Assembly: GCA_029246545.1 (NCBI GenBank)
Contig: JAQWMX010000007.1
Coordinates: 62,001-126,000 of the forward strand
Direction of reading: 5' to 3'
Source of the DNA: Gammaproteobacteria bacterium
GTDB taxonomy: Bacteria > Pseudomonadota > Gammaproteobacteria > Pseudomonadales > Pseudohongiellaceae
DNA length: 64,000 bases
The position numbers were made by a program, and so were the translations under genes. Below, in pieces: positions 8,670 to 16,556 of this stretch; position 1 is the stretch's first letter; every line of letters starts with the position of its first letter. The notes below the pieces were generated by a model, which ran no database searches, had not been told where the DNA came from, and saw only the letters and a program-made list of their open reading frames with translations.

Positions 8670-8838
8670 ATATGCTCAAACTTATAATGATTTTTCAATT
8701 TCGGTTCAGAATGTCGGCAGAACAGCGAAGTATAAATGATTGGGTTCTATATGCCAGTACCAAAGATGAGATTTAAGCATCTCAACACCTGCAATATCGC
8801 CCTGCATTAGTGCGAAACGCACCACCATTAAGCATTTG

Positions 8839-10179
8839 CTATTTCATCCGTAAAACAAAAATATCATCGTTCTGAGTAGGGTCAGTAGCGGCTCTAATTT
8901 CAGCAACATCATCAATTCTAATAGCGGATGCTGAATTTCCCCAGGCGGAGCGGATATAAGTCAACACATCTGCTATTTGTTGGTCATTCAGTAGCTGTCT
9001 AAAATAAGGCATATCAGTTGAGACTGGGCCTTCTGATGAAACCAATCGCAATGATCCATTTAATGTCATATTAATTAAGGAACTTGAATCTGGATCAAGT
9101 ACCCCAGGGTTTCCTGCAAGAGCTGGTTGATAGGGGTAATAGCCATTACCACTAGTCACATGACAGTTAGAGCAATATTCGTAGTAAATTTGAGCGCCCT
9201 GAGTTGAGAAATCCAAACTTAGTAAGCGCTGTGTTTCGGTATCATCATAGATAAATTCGCCTTCATCCTCAGATGCAGGAAATGAATTTAAATAGACAGC
9301 CACAGCGTTAACATCTTCAGTGCTCATATAACGAGTGCTGTTGTTAACAACTTCTACCATGGTGCCGATAGCAGTACCAAAACGATTCAGGCCAGTTAGT
9401 AGGAATTCTTCGTGGTCTTCAACTTCCCAACGGCCTCGGCCGGTTAAATTATTACCATGCAATGGTGAAGCAGACCAGAAATCTAGTGGAGCACCTGTAA
9501 GGAAGTCATCATCGCTGCTATCTAGGCCTTTTTCTTGCAGCATAATGCCCCGCGGAGTATGGCAAGCACCGCAATGTCCCAATCCTTCTGTTAAATAAGC
9601 ACCTCGATTCCAGGCATCATTTTGATCACTAGCTATTTGATACGGGTCTTCATCATGTACCAGTAAATTCCAAATACCCATAGCCCAGCGCACATCTTTC
9701 CAGAAAGGAATATCTGCAGACAGGTTTGCTTGTTGAACTGGCTCAACTTCGGTCATTAAGAAGTCATATAAAGCACGCATATCCTGCTCTGACATTTTTG
9801 CATACGAAGTGTAAGGCATGGCGGGGTACATGCGATTGTCATCTTTGGTTTTACCTATACGCATAGCACGGTCAAAATCGGTAAAACTGTAGTTACCGAT
9901 TCCTGTTTCAGCATCAGGCGTTATATTGGTGGTATAAATATTGCCAAGAAGAGGAACATTCATTTTGAGACCGCCTGCAAGAGGGGCTCCATCTTCTGTT
10001 GTATGGCAGGCTACACAATTACCAAGGCGTGCAACGTATTCGCCATGGGACAACCCAGCGGCCACTGCCTGTGCAGCGCTATCTGTAGCAAAAGTAGACT
10101 CAGTACTAACAGACTCGAATCCGCAGGCACCTAAAAGTGCACTTAAAGTAAAAATTTTAAACAGTTTGATATAACGCAT
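8839..10179 (-). CDS. Tri-heme cytochrome c lipoprotein (dehydrogenase electron-acceptor subunit type)
   Basis: 446 residues. The N-terminus MRYIKLFKIFTLSALLGAC ends in a lipobox (LLGAC), so the mature protein should be membrane-anchored in the periplasm. Three c-type heme sites are visible: CVACH, CGACH and CSNCH, each opening a cytochrome domain; distal methionine candidates are MYPAMPYTSY, GTAIGTM and MPYFRQ. The layout matches the membrane cytochrome subunits of alcohol, gluconate and aldehyde dehydrogenases (AdhB-like), which pass electrons to quinone or oxidases. No partner dehydrogenase gene lies next to it. Confidence 0.88.
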   Translation of the reverse strand: MRYIKLFKIFTLSALLGACGFESVSTESTFATDSAAQAVAAGLSHGEYVARLGNCVACHTTEDGAPLAGGLKMNVPLLGNIYTTNITPDAETGIGNYSFTDFDRAMRIGKTKDDNRMYPAMPYTSYAKMSEQDMRALYDFLMTEVEPVQQANLSADIPFWKDVRWAMGIWNLLVHDEDPYQIASDQNDAWNRGAYLTEGLGHCGACHTPRGIMLQEKGLDSSDDDFLTGAPLDFWSASPLHGNNLTGRGRWEVEDHEEFLLTGLNRFGTAIGTMVEVVNNSTRYMSTEDVNAVAVYLNSFPASEDEGEFIYDDTETQRLLSLDFSTQGAQIYYEYCSNCHVTSGNGYYPYQPALAGNPGVLDPDSSSLINMTLNGSLRLVSSEGPVSTDMPYFRQLLNDQQIADVLTYIRSAWGNSASAIRIDDVAEIRAATDPTQNDDIFVLRMK

Positions 10180-10277
10180 AGATCCCCGCGGAACTTATTT
10201 TTATGTATATAAAGCAGCTAGAGAAGGTTACCATTTTCAATTGAGAAATCACATAAAGCTATTATTTACCGACACAG

Positions 10278-10876
10278 ATGGATTTTGCCTCACCAACCCA
10301 CTTTAAAGCCTTCCATGAACTTATTAACCCTGACTTTTATGGTTTGGGAACCATTATTGGTGCAGGAATATACGTATTAATTGGAGAAGTAGCAGGTGTT
10401 GCAGACAGCTATATGCCCTTATCGTTTCTATTGGCAGGCCTTATTGCTCTATTTACGGCCTTAAGTTATGCCGAACTGGCTTCACGTTATCCGGTAGCTG
10501 CCGGTGGAGCTGTCTATGTCGATAAAGCCTGGGGCTGCTCTTGGTTCTCCGCTTTAATCGGTTGGATGATTATTCTAACGGGTATCGTTTCGGCAGCAGC
10601 AATCTCTAATGGTTTCGCTGGGTATTTAAATATTTTCATTGACGTGGAAGCGCATTGGGCAATACTTTTTTTATGTATAGCTTTATGTGGAATTGCAGTT
10701 TATGGAATAAATTTATCAGCCAGTGCTGTTTTCATAATCACAGTTTTAGAGTTGGGGGGCTTAGCTTATGTAGTTTGGGTGGCGGAGGGCATGGATCCTG
10801 TCGCAGATCAGGCCAGCTTCGAAAATTTGACAGAAGCATCAAGCTTGAATGGTATTTTTATAGGTGCGTTTTTTAC
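10278..10876 (+). pseudogene. APC-family amino acid permease, 3'-truncated
   Basis: The first ~200 residues of an amino acid/polyamine/organocation permease: the unwound helix-1 motif GTIIGAGIYVLIGEVAGVA, then AELASRYPVAAGGAVYVDKAWG and about six hydrophobic segments, ending at GIFIGAFF. At about 10870-10876 the sequence changes to that of a zinc carboxypeptidase in another frame; the permease frame runs on through unrelated residues to a stop at 10931. Half the transporter is missing, so it cannot be functional. The breakpoint falls in GGTGCGTTTTTTACC, which fits both genes for several bases. Confidence 0.82.
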
Positions 10877-11379
10877 CATCAGTGAACCCAGATGGTTTAT
10901 TAGATGGGCAGGCTGTTCGACAAAATGCTAGTGGAGTCGATTTAAATCGAAATTTCCCTAGTCAAGATTGGGAAGCAGCCGCCATAGAATATTGGCGTAT
11001 TAACACAGGCGAAAACCCTAGACGTTATCATGGTGAAGCAGCAGCGAGTGAGCCAGAAGTGCGTTGGATGATTGAGCAGATAGAAAAGTTTGATCCAGAA
11101 GTTATCGTTTCTGTTCATGCGCCGTATCATTTACTCGATTTTGGTGGGCCTTCTCAAGCCCCCGATAAAATTGGCGATTTATATCTGCATCAACTCGGTG
11201 TATACCCCGGCTCTTTAGGTAATTATGCTGGACTCGACCTTGGTATACCGGTAGTTACACTTGAACTACCCTCAGCAGGCATCATGCCTTCAATAGAACA
11301 AATCGAAACAATGTGGATCGATATGGTGGCCTGGTTAAACACTCGTTCTCAGAGCGAGCAACAAGCGGCTGCTTTGTAA
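10864..11379 (+). pseudogene. M14 zinc carboxypeptidase (MpaA-like), 5'-truncated
   Basis: C-terminal ~168 residues of an M14 metallopeptidase related to murein-tripeptide amidase MpaA. Visible marks: PSVNPDGL, SGVDLNRNFPSQDW, the third zinc-ligand region VSVHAP and the catalytic-Glu region VVTLELPSAG. The N-terminal HxxE zinc site and start region are missing. The apparent GTG start at 10864 overlaps the end of the permease fragment in a different frame and has no good ribosome binding site. One deletion that removed the 3' part of a permease gene and the 5' part of this gene explains the arrangement. Confidence 0.8.
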
Positions 11380-11490
11380 CTTTTCACGCGCTATACCCTC
11401 TTTATACCTATACTTTAATTCTTGTCCTTAAATGAATAAAAAATAGGGATATTCTGCGCATATTAAGCAGGCTCACTTACTTTTAGTGGA

Positions 11491-11510
11491 TGCGCGGTAT
11501 ATACTGCGCA
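11491..11510. promoter_or_regulatory. 20-bp palindrome upstream of the first CBM9/DUF5916 gene
   Basis: TGCGCGGTATATACTGCGCA is a near-perfect inverted repeat (one mismatched pair) centred about 45 bp before the ATG at 11546. It could be an operator or part of the promoter. No counterpart was found before the paralogue at 16557. Confidence 0.4.
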
Positions 11511-11545
11511 GCTTCTCAAACAGGCCTAAAACTAAGATTGTTCTA

Positions 11546-13768
11546 ATGAAATCAAAATCGGTTTTCATATTTATCAGTCTGGTTTTTTTTTCAAGCTCGC
11601 TACATGCGCAAATGCCACTTTCTGGCGATCTCGCTCAAAACTCTGATCGGACTCAATCCCAAGTAATCTATACAGATTTAGCACCTGATTTAGATGGTGT
11701 GCTAGATGATGAGATTTGGCAGCAAGCAACGCTAATAAGTGATTTTCATCAAACATCTCCCGTAGACCATGGCACTCCCACTCAAAGAACAGAAATTTAT
11801 GTGGCTTATTCGCAGAACAATTTTTATGTGGGCGCTCGTATGTATGATAGCGACCCATCTGCAATAAGTGCACGTCAATTAATTCAGGGTCAAAGTACAG
11901 GCTTTGACGACAGTGTTGGTGTATTCCTAGATTCATTCAATAATTCAAGAACTGGGTTTTACTTTTCATCTAATCCAAACGGAATACGTAATGAGGGTGT
12001 TTGGGAATCTGCTAATTCTTACAACAGTGATTGGAGTGGTATTTGGCAGGTTGAAGCTAGGATTGATGAAGAAGGTTGGGTCGCAGAGTTTGCTATACCT
12101 TTTACTACATTGAACTTTGATCCCACTACGGAAGAATGGGGTTTTAATTTGGTTCGATCTATATCCAGTAATAATGAAGACATAGCCTGGTCATCATTTA
12201 ATCGTAGTACTAATCCTGCAACTGCTGGGCAAATTTCTGGCATTAGGGATATCAGGCAAGGTGTGGGCTTAGATATTGTTCCTTCGGTAACTGTTGCTTC
12301 TCAAGAAGATTTTATAGCCGATACTTCGGATTCTAGATTTGATCCCTCTTTAGATGTGTTTTATAAATTTACGCCTAATCTCACCGGCGCCTTGACTATA
12401 AATACGGATTTTTCTGCAACTGAAGTGGATGATGTGCAAGTCAATTTAACGCGCTTTTCATTATCCTTTCCGGAAAAACGAGATTTTTTCTTGCAAGACT
12501 CTGAGATTTTCGGTTTTGGAGCGACTACAGGGCAAAGGTTTGGTCGCGGTGGCGGCGGGCCTAGTGATACAGACCCTTTTTATTCCAGAAAAATTGGTCT
12601 AGACCCGGCTACGGGTCAGCCAGTCGATATTGATGCTGGAGGAAAGCTTGCTGGTCGAGTGGGCGATTACAGTGTTGGCGTGCTGGCAGTTCAGCAGGGC
12701 GATAGAGTTGGACTTGACGGTCAAAATATCTTTATTGGTAGAGTGACACGAAACATCCTTGATGAATCCAGGGTTGGCTTTATTTTTACCGAGGGAGATC
12801 CAAATAGTGAAACTGATAACTCAGTAATGGGTACAGACTTTTCCTACCGCAATACTCGGTTTTCTGACTCCCACACATTGGCAGCAGCTGTTGATTATCA
12901 ACAAACCGATACCCAAGGTATGGACGGAGACGACAAGGCCTACAATGCCAGTATCGATTTTTCTACTCAGAATACAGGTTTCAGCTATGGCGCTAATTAT
13001 CGTTATGTTGGCGATGAATATAACCCGGCACTTGGTTTTGCCAGACGCAAAGGAATTGAGCGTGTTGGTTTATCTTTAATTGGGCGTTATTTCGTAAGAA
13101 ACCATCCTCAAATACGACAACTATTTAACTTTTTACGTTATTCCAAGACAGATACTCTCGACACTAAGCAACTGCAAAGTGAATCTCTCGGTTTTACTAT
13201 ACTTGGTGTTCAGACGCATGATGGTGGTTTCCATCGCTTTACATTGAACCGTGAAACTGAAGGTCTTGAGCGGGACTTTCAAATTCGACCAGGCGTTGTT
13301 ATTCCAACAGGTGAGTATACTTTTGATTCCTATAGTTTTTCGCTAAATTCATCTAGTCGACGGCAATTTGCTCCTGATTTCAGTTATGATTGGGGCGAGT
13401 TCTATAACGGTACAACAGAAGAATACGATTTGGGTATTGACTGGCGACCCAATGAGCATATATCGTTTGATTTCAGTTATAGGGTACAAAACACCGAGCT
13501 TCCTGCAGGAGACTTCACTATTCGTCAAATCTCGCTCGATGCGAATTATGCCTTTAATGCCAGATGGTCTTGGGTAAATCTGGTTCAATATGTTAATACC
13601 TCTGGAAATATAGGCCTAAACAGTCGTTTACGCTGGTCGCCAAGAGCCGGTGAAGACTTATACTTTGTAGTGAACTATAACTTCGATTCGATGGAAGCGG
13701 CGTTTGATGGTTTGAATGCTAAGAGTTCAGAGATAGTTCTTAAGTACACTCGCAACCTACGCTTCTAA
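11546..13768 (+). CDS. CBM9-domain outer-membrane beta-barrel protein (DUF5916 type), paralogue A
   Basis: 740 residues from ATG 11546, which starts a clean signal peptide (MKSKSVFIFISLVFFSSSLHAQ); the 20 codons upstream are not signal-like. The N-terminal part (about 30-240) is a CBM9-like sandwich: DLDGVLDDEIWQQAT, FYVGARMYDSDPSA, EFAIPFTTLNFD, WGFNLVRSI. The rest is rich in alternating strands (DPSLDVFYKFTPNLTG, NTDFSATEVD, FPEKRDFFLQD) and ends in the aromatic YTRNLRF, a BAM-type outer-membrane signal. Proteins of this architecture have no settled function. It is the paralogue of the gene at 16557. Confidence 0.85.
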   Translation: MKSKSVFIFISLVFFSSSLHAQMPLSGDLAQNSDRTQSQVIYTDLAPDLDGVLDDEIWQQATLISDFHQTSPVDHGTPTQRTEIYVAYSQNNFYVGARMYDSDPSAISARQLIQGQSTGFDDSVGVFLDSFNNSRTGFYFSSNPNGIRNEGVWESANSYNSDWSGIWQVEARIDEEGWVAEFAIPFTTLNFDPTTEEWGFNLVRSISSNNEDIAWSSFNRSTNPATAGQISGIRDIRQGVGLDIVPSVTVASQEDFIADTSDSRFDPSLDVFYKFTPNLTGALTINTDFSATEVDDVQVNLTRFSLSFPEKRDFFLQDSEIFGFGATTGQRFGRGGGGPSDTDPFYSRKIGLDPATGQPVDIDAGGKLAGRVGDYSVGVLAVQQGDRVGLDGQNIFIGRVTRNILDESRVGFIFTEGDPNSETDNSVMGTDFSYRNTRFSDSHTLAAAVDYQQTDTQGMDGDDKAYNASIDFSTQNTGFSYGANYRYVGDEYNPALGFARRKGIERVGLSLIGRYFVRNHPQIRQLFNFLRYSKTDTLDTKQLQSESLGFTILGVQTHDGGFHRFTLNRETEGLERDFQIRPGVVIPTGEYTFDSYSFSLNSSSRRQFAPDFSYDWGEFYNGTTEEYDLGIDWRPNEHISFDFSYRVQNTELPAGDFTIRQISLDANYAFNARWSWVNLVQYVNTSGNIGLNSRLRWSPRAGEDLYFVVNYNFDSMEAAFDGLNAKSSEIVLKYTRNLRF

Positions 13769-13834
13769 AACTACTGCGCTCGGTAATGCTTCGTTGAAAG
13801 ATTGATTTTCCTCAGTTACTTACTAATTGCAAGC

Positions 13835-13978
13835 TCCTTCATAAAATAAATCTTTCGTCTCGCCTAATCTGCGCTCGTAAAGTTTTAACTTTTAAAGCTA
13901 TTGCGCTCATAACGTTTTTAAGGTTCCAAAAGATCTTCGTAAAATAAACTTTTCGTCTCTCCTGACCTCTGCTCATGA
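13835..13978. repeat. Diverged direct repeat, two ~45-bp copies 98 bp apart
   Basis: Copy 1 (13835-13880) and copy 2 (13933-13978) share CTTC-TAAAATAAA, CTTTTCGTCTC-like and CCT-A-CT-GCTC segments in the same order, roughly 75-80 percent identical by eye. Some similarity continues into the spacer. Confidence 0.55.
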
Positions 13979-14057
13979 TGCTTTAGGTCCCAAAATATAA
14001 TCGAAAAATTATTCGATTATCTCTTTAGATTTATAATAATTAGTCAAAATCACTAAT

Positions 14058-14095
14058 GTCTGCTTTCTATTCAAAGCGGACCTTAGGGCTTTTTT
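14058..14095 (+). terminator. Interspersed hairpin copy 1 with T-run
   Basis: Inverted repeat GTCTGCTTT / AAAGCGGAC (one G-T pair), loop CTATTC, at 14058-14081, with a six-T run at 14090-14095. It is far downstream of paralogue A and belongs to the same repeat family as 15271-15293 and 22038-22061. The 8-nt gap before the T-run makes it a poor terminator by itself. Confidence 0.5.
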
Positions 14096-14179
14096 CTGAA
14101 TACTTGGTTACACTCCAACTATAATAAGAATCTTAGAGTATGGATGACCTTTTAAACTCGTCCCAATAGGAGTGAACTC

Positions 14180-15238
14180 GTGATAAAAATTATAAATTGT
14201 TCAAGGTTATTTCACTTTACTTTATTTTTGGCCAACTTGATGTTGATTCAAACTGCATTTGCTCAAGGTTCAATAACTGGGAGTTTGATTGATCCTAATG
14301 GAGCCAATATTACTGGCTTAAACCAGGATGTTATTTTGATCAATACTGGCACTAATGAACAGTATTCCGGCTCAACCAACCTGGAGGGGAATTTTACTGT
14401 TACTGAGCTCCCAGCAGGCTCATACAATCTTAGCTTCCTATTTCGTACAGCCATGTATCAATCCTACTCTGAAGAAGGTGTGCTTATTAGCGATGGTGAA
14501 ACTCTACAACATGACCTCAACATTGAATGGAGTATTAATTTAGGCACTATTGGTGATGACCCCGGGATGTTAGCAATAGATATGCTAAGAGATTCTGGTG
14601 ACCTTACTGGCGCACCACCAAGATTATTTGATGGCAAAGTTGATTTTTCAGGCATGTGGGTTGATACACAAAATCCAGAGTATGCTCCTCAACAGCCTCC
14701 CTACCAGTCCTGGGCTGCTGAAATGAATGACGAATTACGTGCCATGAATTTTCAGAACCCTGGAGCTTATTGCCTGCCTCAAAGTGCTGTAATGTCGACA
14801 GATGGGTTTCCATGGCAAATAATACAAACACCAGACATGCTGATACAAATTATGGAATTCGTGACCCCGGGTTGGCGACAGGTTTTTCTGGATGGTAGAG
14901 AAATGCCGGAATTATGGAATCCTAGTTGGCAGGGGCATTCAAGAGGGCATTGGGAAGGAGACACCTTGGTTGTCGTGAGTACTGGCTTTAATGATTATAC
15001 ACCTGGGTTTGGAATTCATACTGATAATATGATTGTGACAGAGCGTTATGCTCGTCCGCAAATGGGGCGAATGTTAGTTGAAGTAACAGTGGAAGATCCA
15101 GAAGCACTGACTGACAGTTATACCAATGTCTATGAACATGGATTAGTACTTGGTGAAGAAATCCTTGAATTTGTTTGTGCTGAAGGTAATACCGATCCTG
15201 CTCACTGGGAGCAACCTGTTTGGCAGGGAAGACCGTGA
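14180..15238 (+). CDS. Exported protein with carboxypeptidase-regulatory-like N-terminal domain
   Basis: 352 residues from GTG 14180 (AGGAG ribosome binding site upstream). Signal peptide ends near AFAQG. Residues about 30-115 form a CarboxypepD_reg/CNA-B-like sandwich (GSITGSLIDPNG, TNLEGNFTVTELPAGSYNL). The C-terminal ~200 residues begin KVDFSGMWVD and carry PGAYCLPQ and GHSRGHWEGDTLVVVSTGFND, a pattern common in exported proteins of unknown function. It shares the [V/I]DF[S/T]G-W opening with the products at 19009 and 20950. Function unknown. Confidence 0.82.
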   Translation: MIKIINCSRLFHFTLFLANLMLIQTAFAQGSITGSLIDPNGANITGLNQDVILINTGTNEQYSGSTNLEGNFTVTELPAGSYNLSFLFRTAMYQSYSEEGVLISDGETLQHDLNIEWSINLGTIGDDPGMLAIDMLRDSGDLTGAPPRLFDGKVDFSGMWVDTQNPEYAPQQPPYQSWAAEMNDELRAMNFQNPGAYCLPQSAVMSTDGFPWQIIQTPDMLIQIMEFVTPGWRQVFLDGREMPELWNPSWQGHSRGHWEGDTLVVVSTGFNDYTPGFGIHTDNMIVTERYARPQMGRMLVEVTVEDPEALTDSYTNVYEHGLVLGEEILEFVCAEGNTDPAHWEQPVWQGRP

Positions 15239-15270
15239 TGCTTAATTGTAATTAATCAAATAAAATTAAC

Positions 15271-15298
15271 GTCTGCTTTTCGTCGAAAGCAGATTTTT
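15271..15298 (+). terminator. Interspersed hairpin copy 2 acting as terminator
   Basis: TCTGCTTT/AAAGCAGA stem with loop TCGTCG, followed directly by TTTTT, 33 bp after the stop of the 14180 gene. It is both a member of the interspersed hairpin family and a credible terminator. Confidence 0.75.
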
Positions 15299-15362
15299 GG
15301 TTATAATTAAATAGAGTTATAATAAGCCTTTCAAACTCTTATTTAATAAGTGGAGGAAGCAA

Positions 15363-15569
15363 ATGACTGAACATGTTTCTGAAAAAGATTCCATTTCTTA
15401 TATAATTGGTGATCGTAAATGCTTGCTCTATATGCATGAAGATCTGCTTTATAACGGCTTTATTAATTATGAGGCATTGCAAGAATGTAAAAGTTTGGCT
15501 GATGAGTTTACTTATCTGTGGGATAAACACAGCGTACTTGATCCTTCATTACGCACCATGTTGCTTTAG
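15363..15569 (+). CDS. Small protein of unknown function
   Basis: 68 residues, acidic and soluble, with no signal peptide, starting MTEHVSEKDSISYIIG. A strong ribosome binding site (GGAGG, 7-8 nt before ATG) and a TATAAT-like element upstream (about 15316) support a real gene. The middle part (HEDLLYNGFINYEALQECKSLADEF) is predicted helical. I do not recognise the family. Its stop codon lies inside the first unit of a 13-bp tandem repeat. Confidence 0.7.
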   Translation: MTEHVSEKDSISYIIGDRKCLLYMHEDLLYNGFINYEALQECKSLADEFTYLWDKHSVLDPSLRTMLL

Positions 15570-15603
15570 TTCTTCTATTTAGTTCTTCTATTTAGTTCTT
15601 CTA
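15565..15603. repeat. Tandem repeat, 3 x 13 bp
   Basis: Three exact copies of TTTAGTTCTTCTA. The first contains the TAG stop codon of the small gene, so the repeat looks like replication slippage at the gene end. Confidence 0.95.
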
Positions 15604-15629
15604 TGTTGCTTTTAGTATATTAGGCTCTA

Positions 15630-16439
15630 ATGATGAAATATAAGAAGCAGACATTCCTAGTATTAGTGTTGTTCCTGAGCACTTTATTTAGTTCACCTTT
15701 GAGCTATGCGCAACAATCTTTATTAGAGAGCCTAGTAGAGCAGGGTGAAATACGTGTCGGCACTACAGGTGATTACAAACCTTTTTCCTACTGGAATATT
15801 GAAACTGAATCTTACGAGGGTTTAGATATTGATGCAGCACAAATGTTGGCAAGAGAGCTTGGGATAAATGTTCGTTTTGTTGCAACGAGTTGGCAAACCT
15901 TAGCAGACGGCATTCTAGAAAACCGTTATGACATTGCCATGAGTGGAATTACGCGAACTCTGGCTCGTCAGAAAATTGTTGGAATGTCTGACCCTTATAT
16001 CGATGTTGGAAAGGTCTTACTTATTCGTGATGAAGATAGAGATCGTTTTAAGTCTTTAGACGATATAAACCAAGCTGATATTCGTCTTGGTGTTAACCCG
16101 GGAGGAACTAATGAGTTATTTGTGCAAGAAAACATTACTCGTGCAAATGTTGTAATGATTGAAAGTAATCTGGAAATACCTGAACGAATTGCTAACGGTG
16201 ATGTGGATGCAATGATCACGGATAATATTGAAGCAACGTTATATGCGAATATGTTGCCTGAGCTACACATTGTGAACCCAGATCAACCTTTCACGCGTAA
16301 TAATGTTGGTTATATGACGCATCGAGATGATCAAGCTTTTCTTAATTGGCTAAACCTTTGGCTTGATCAGATGCAAAGAGACGGCTCTTACGATAATTTA
16401 AAGCTGCAATGGATAGGGCAGACAGCAGAAGGCGAATAG
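15630..16439 (+). CDS. Periplasmic SBP_bac_3-fold protein, cyclohexadienyl dehydratase (PheC)-like
   Basis: 269 residues with a signal peptide ending at LSYAQQ. The body follows the Pseudomonas PheC pattern along its length: GEIRVGTTGDYKPFSYW, GLDIDAAQMLARELG, YDIAMSGITRTLARQ, VNPGGTNELFVQENI, and MITDNIEATLYANMLPELH, where PheC has an acidic catalytic site. PheC converts prephenate or arogenate to phenylpyruvate or phenylalanine in the periplasm. Whether this protein is that enzyme or an ordinary solute-binding protein is open: no ABC permease or ATPase genes are adjacent, which favours a free-standing enzyme. Confidence 0.72.
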   Translation: MMKYKKQTFLVLVLFLSTLFSSPLSYAQQSLLESLVEQGEIRVGTTGDYKPFSYWNIETESYEGLDIDAAQMLARELGINVRFVATSWQTLADGILENRYDIAMSGITRTLARQKIVGMSDPYIDVGKVLLIRDEDRDRFKSLDDINQADIRLGVNPGGTNELFVQENITRANVVMIESNLEIPERIANGDVDAMITDNIEATLYANMLPELHIVNPDQPFTRNNVGYMTHRDDQAFLNWLNLWLDQMQRDGSYDNLKLQWIGQTAEGE

Positions 16440-16556
16440 CCATCCAAGAACATTGTTCAATCACATATAACTGAAGAATTCAAAGTTCACTATTCTTGCA
16501 TTATTCTCTTCTAATCTGACTTAAAAATTAAAGTAAATGCTGTAAAATGCGCCGTT

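Larger units (their letters stand above)
13769..14179. other. 411-bp intergenic region with repeats
   Basis: No open reading frame of note. It contains a diverged direct repeat (13835-13880 and 13933-13978, 98 bp apart), a hairpin of the interspersed GTCTGCTTT...AAAGCGGAC family (14058-14081), and the ribosome binding site AGGAG of the next gene just before GTG 14180. Confidence 0.6.

Noticed and set aside
8808-8822. GTGCGAAACGCAC palindrome as an NtrC site for glnII
   Set aside because: The arms are in the opposite order to the NtrC consensus (GCAC...GTGC) and it is next to the cytochrome gene end; more likely a weak hairpin.
10937-10950. TCGATTTAAATCGA palindrome
   Set aside because: Lies inside the conserved DLNRNF coding segment of the peptidase fragment; codon-driven coincidence.
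13769-14179. CRISPR array
   Set aside because: Only two diverged copies of one repeat; no regular spacers and no cas genes in the window.
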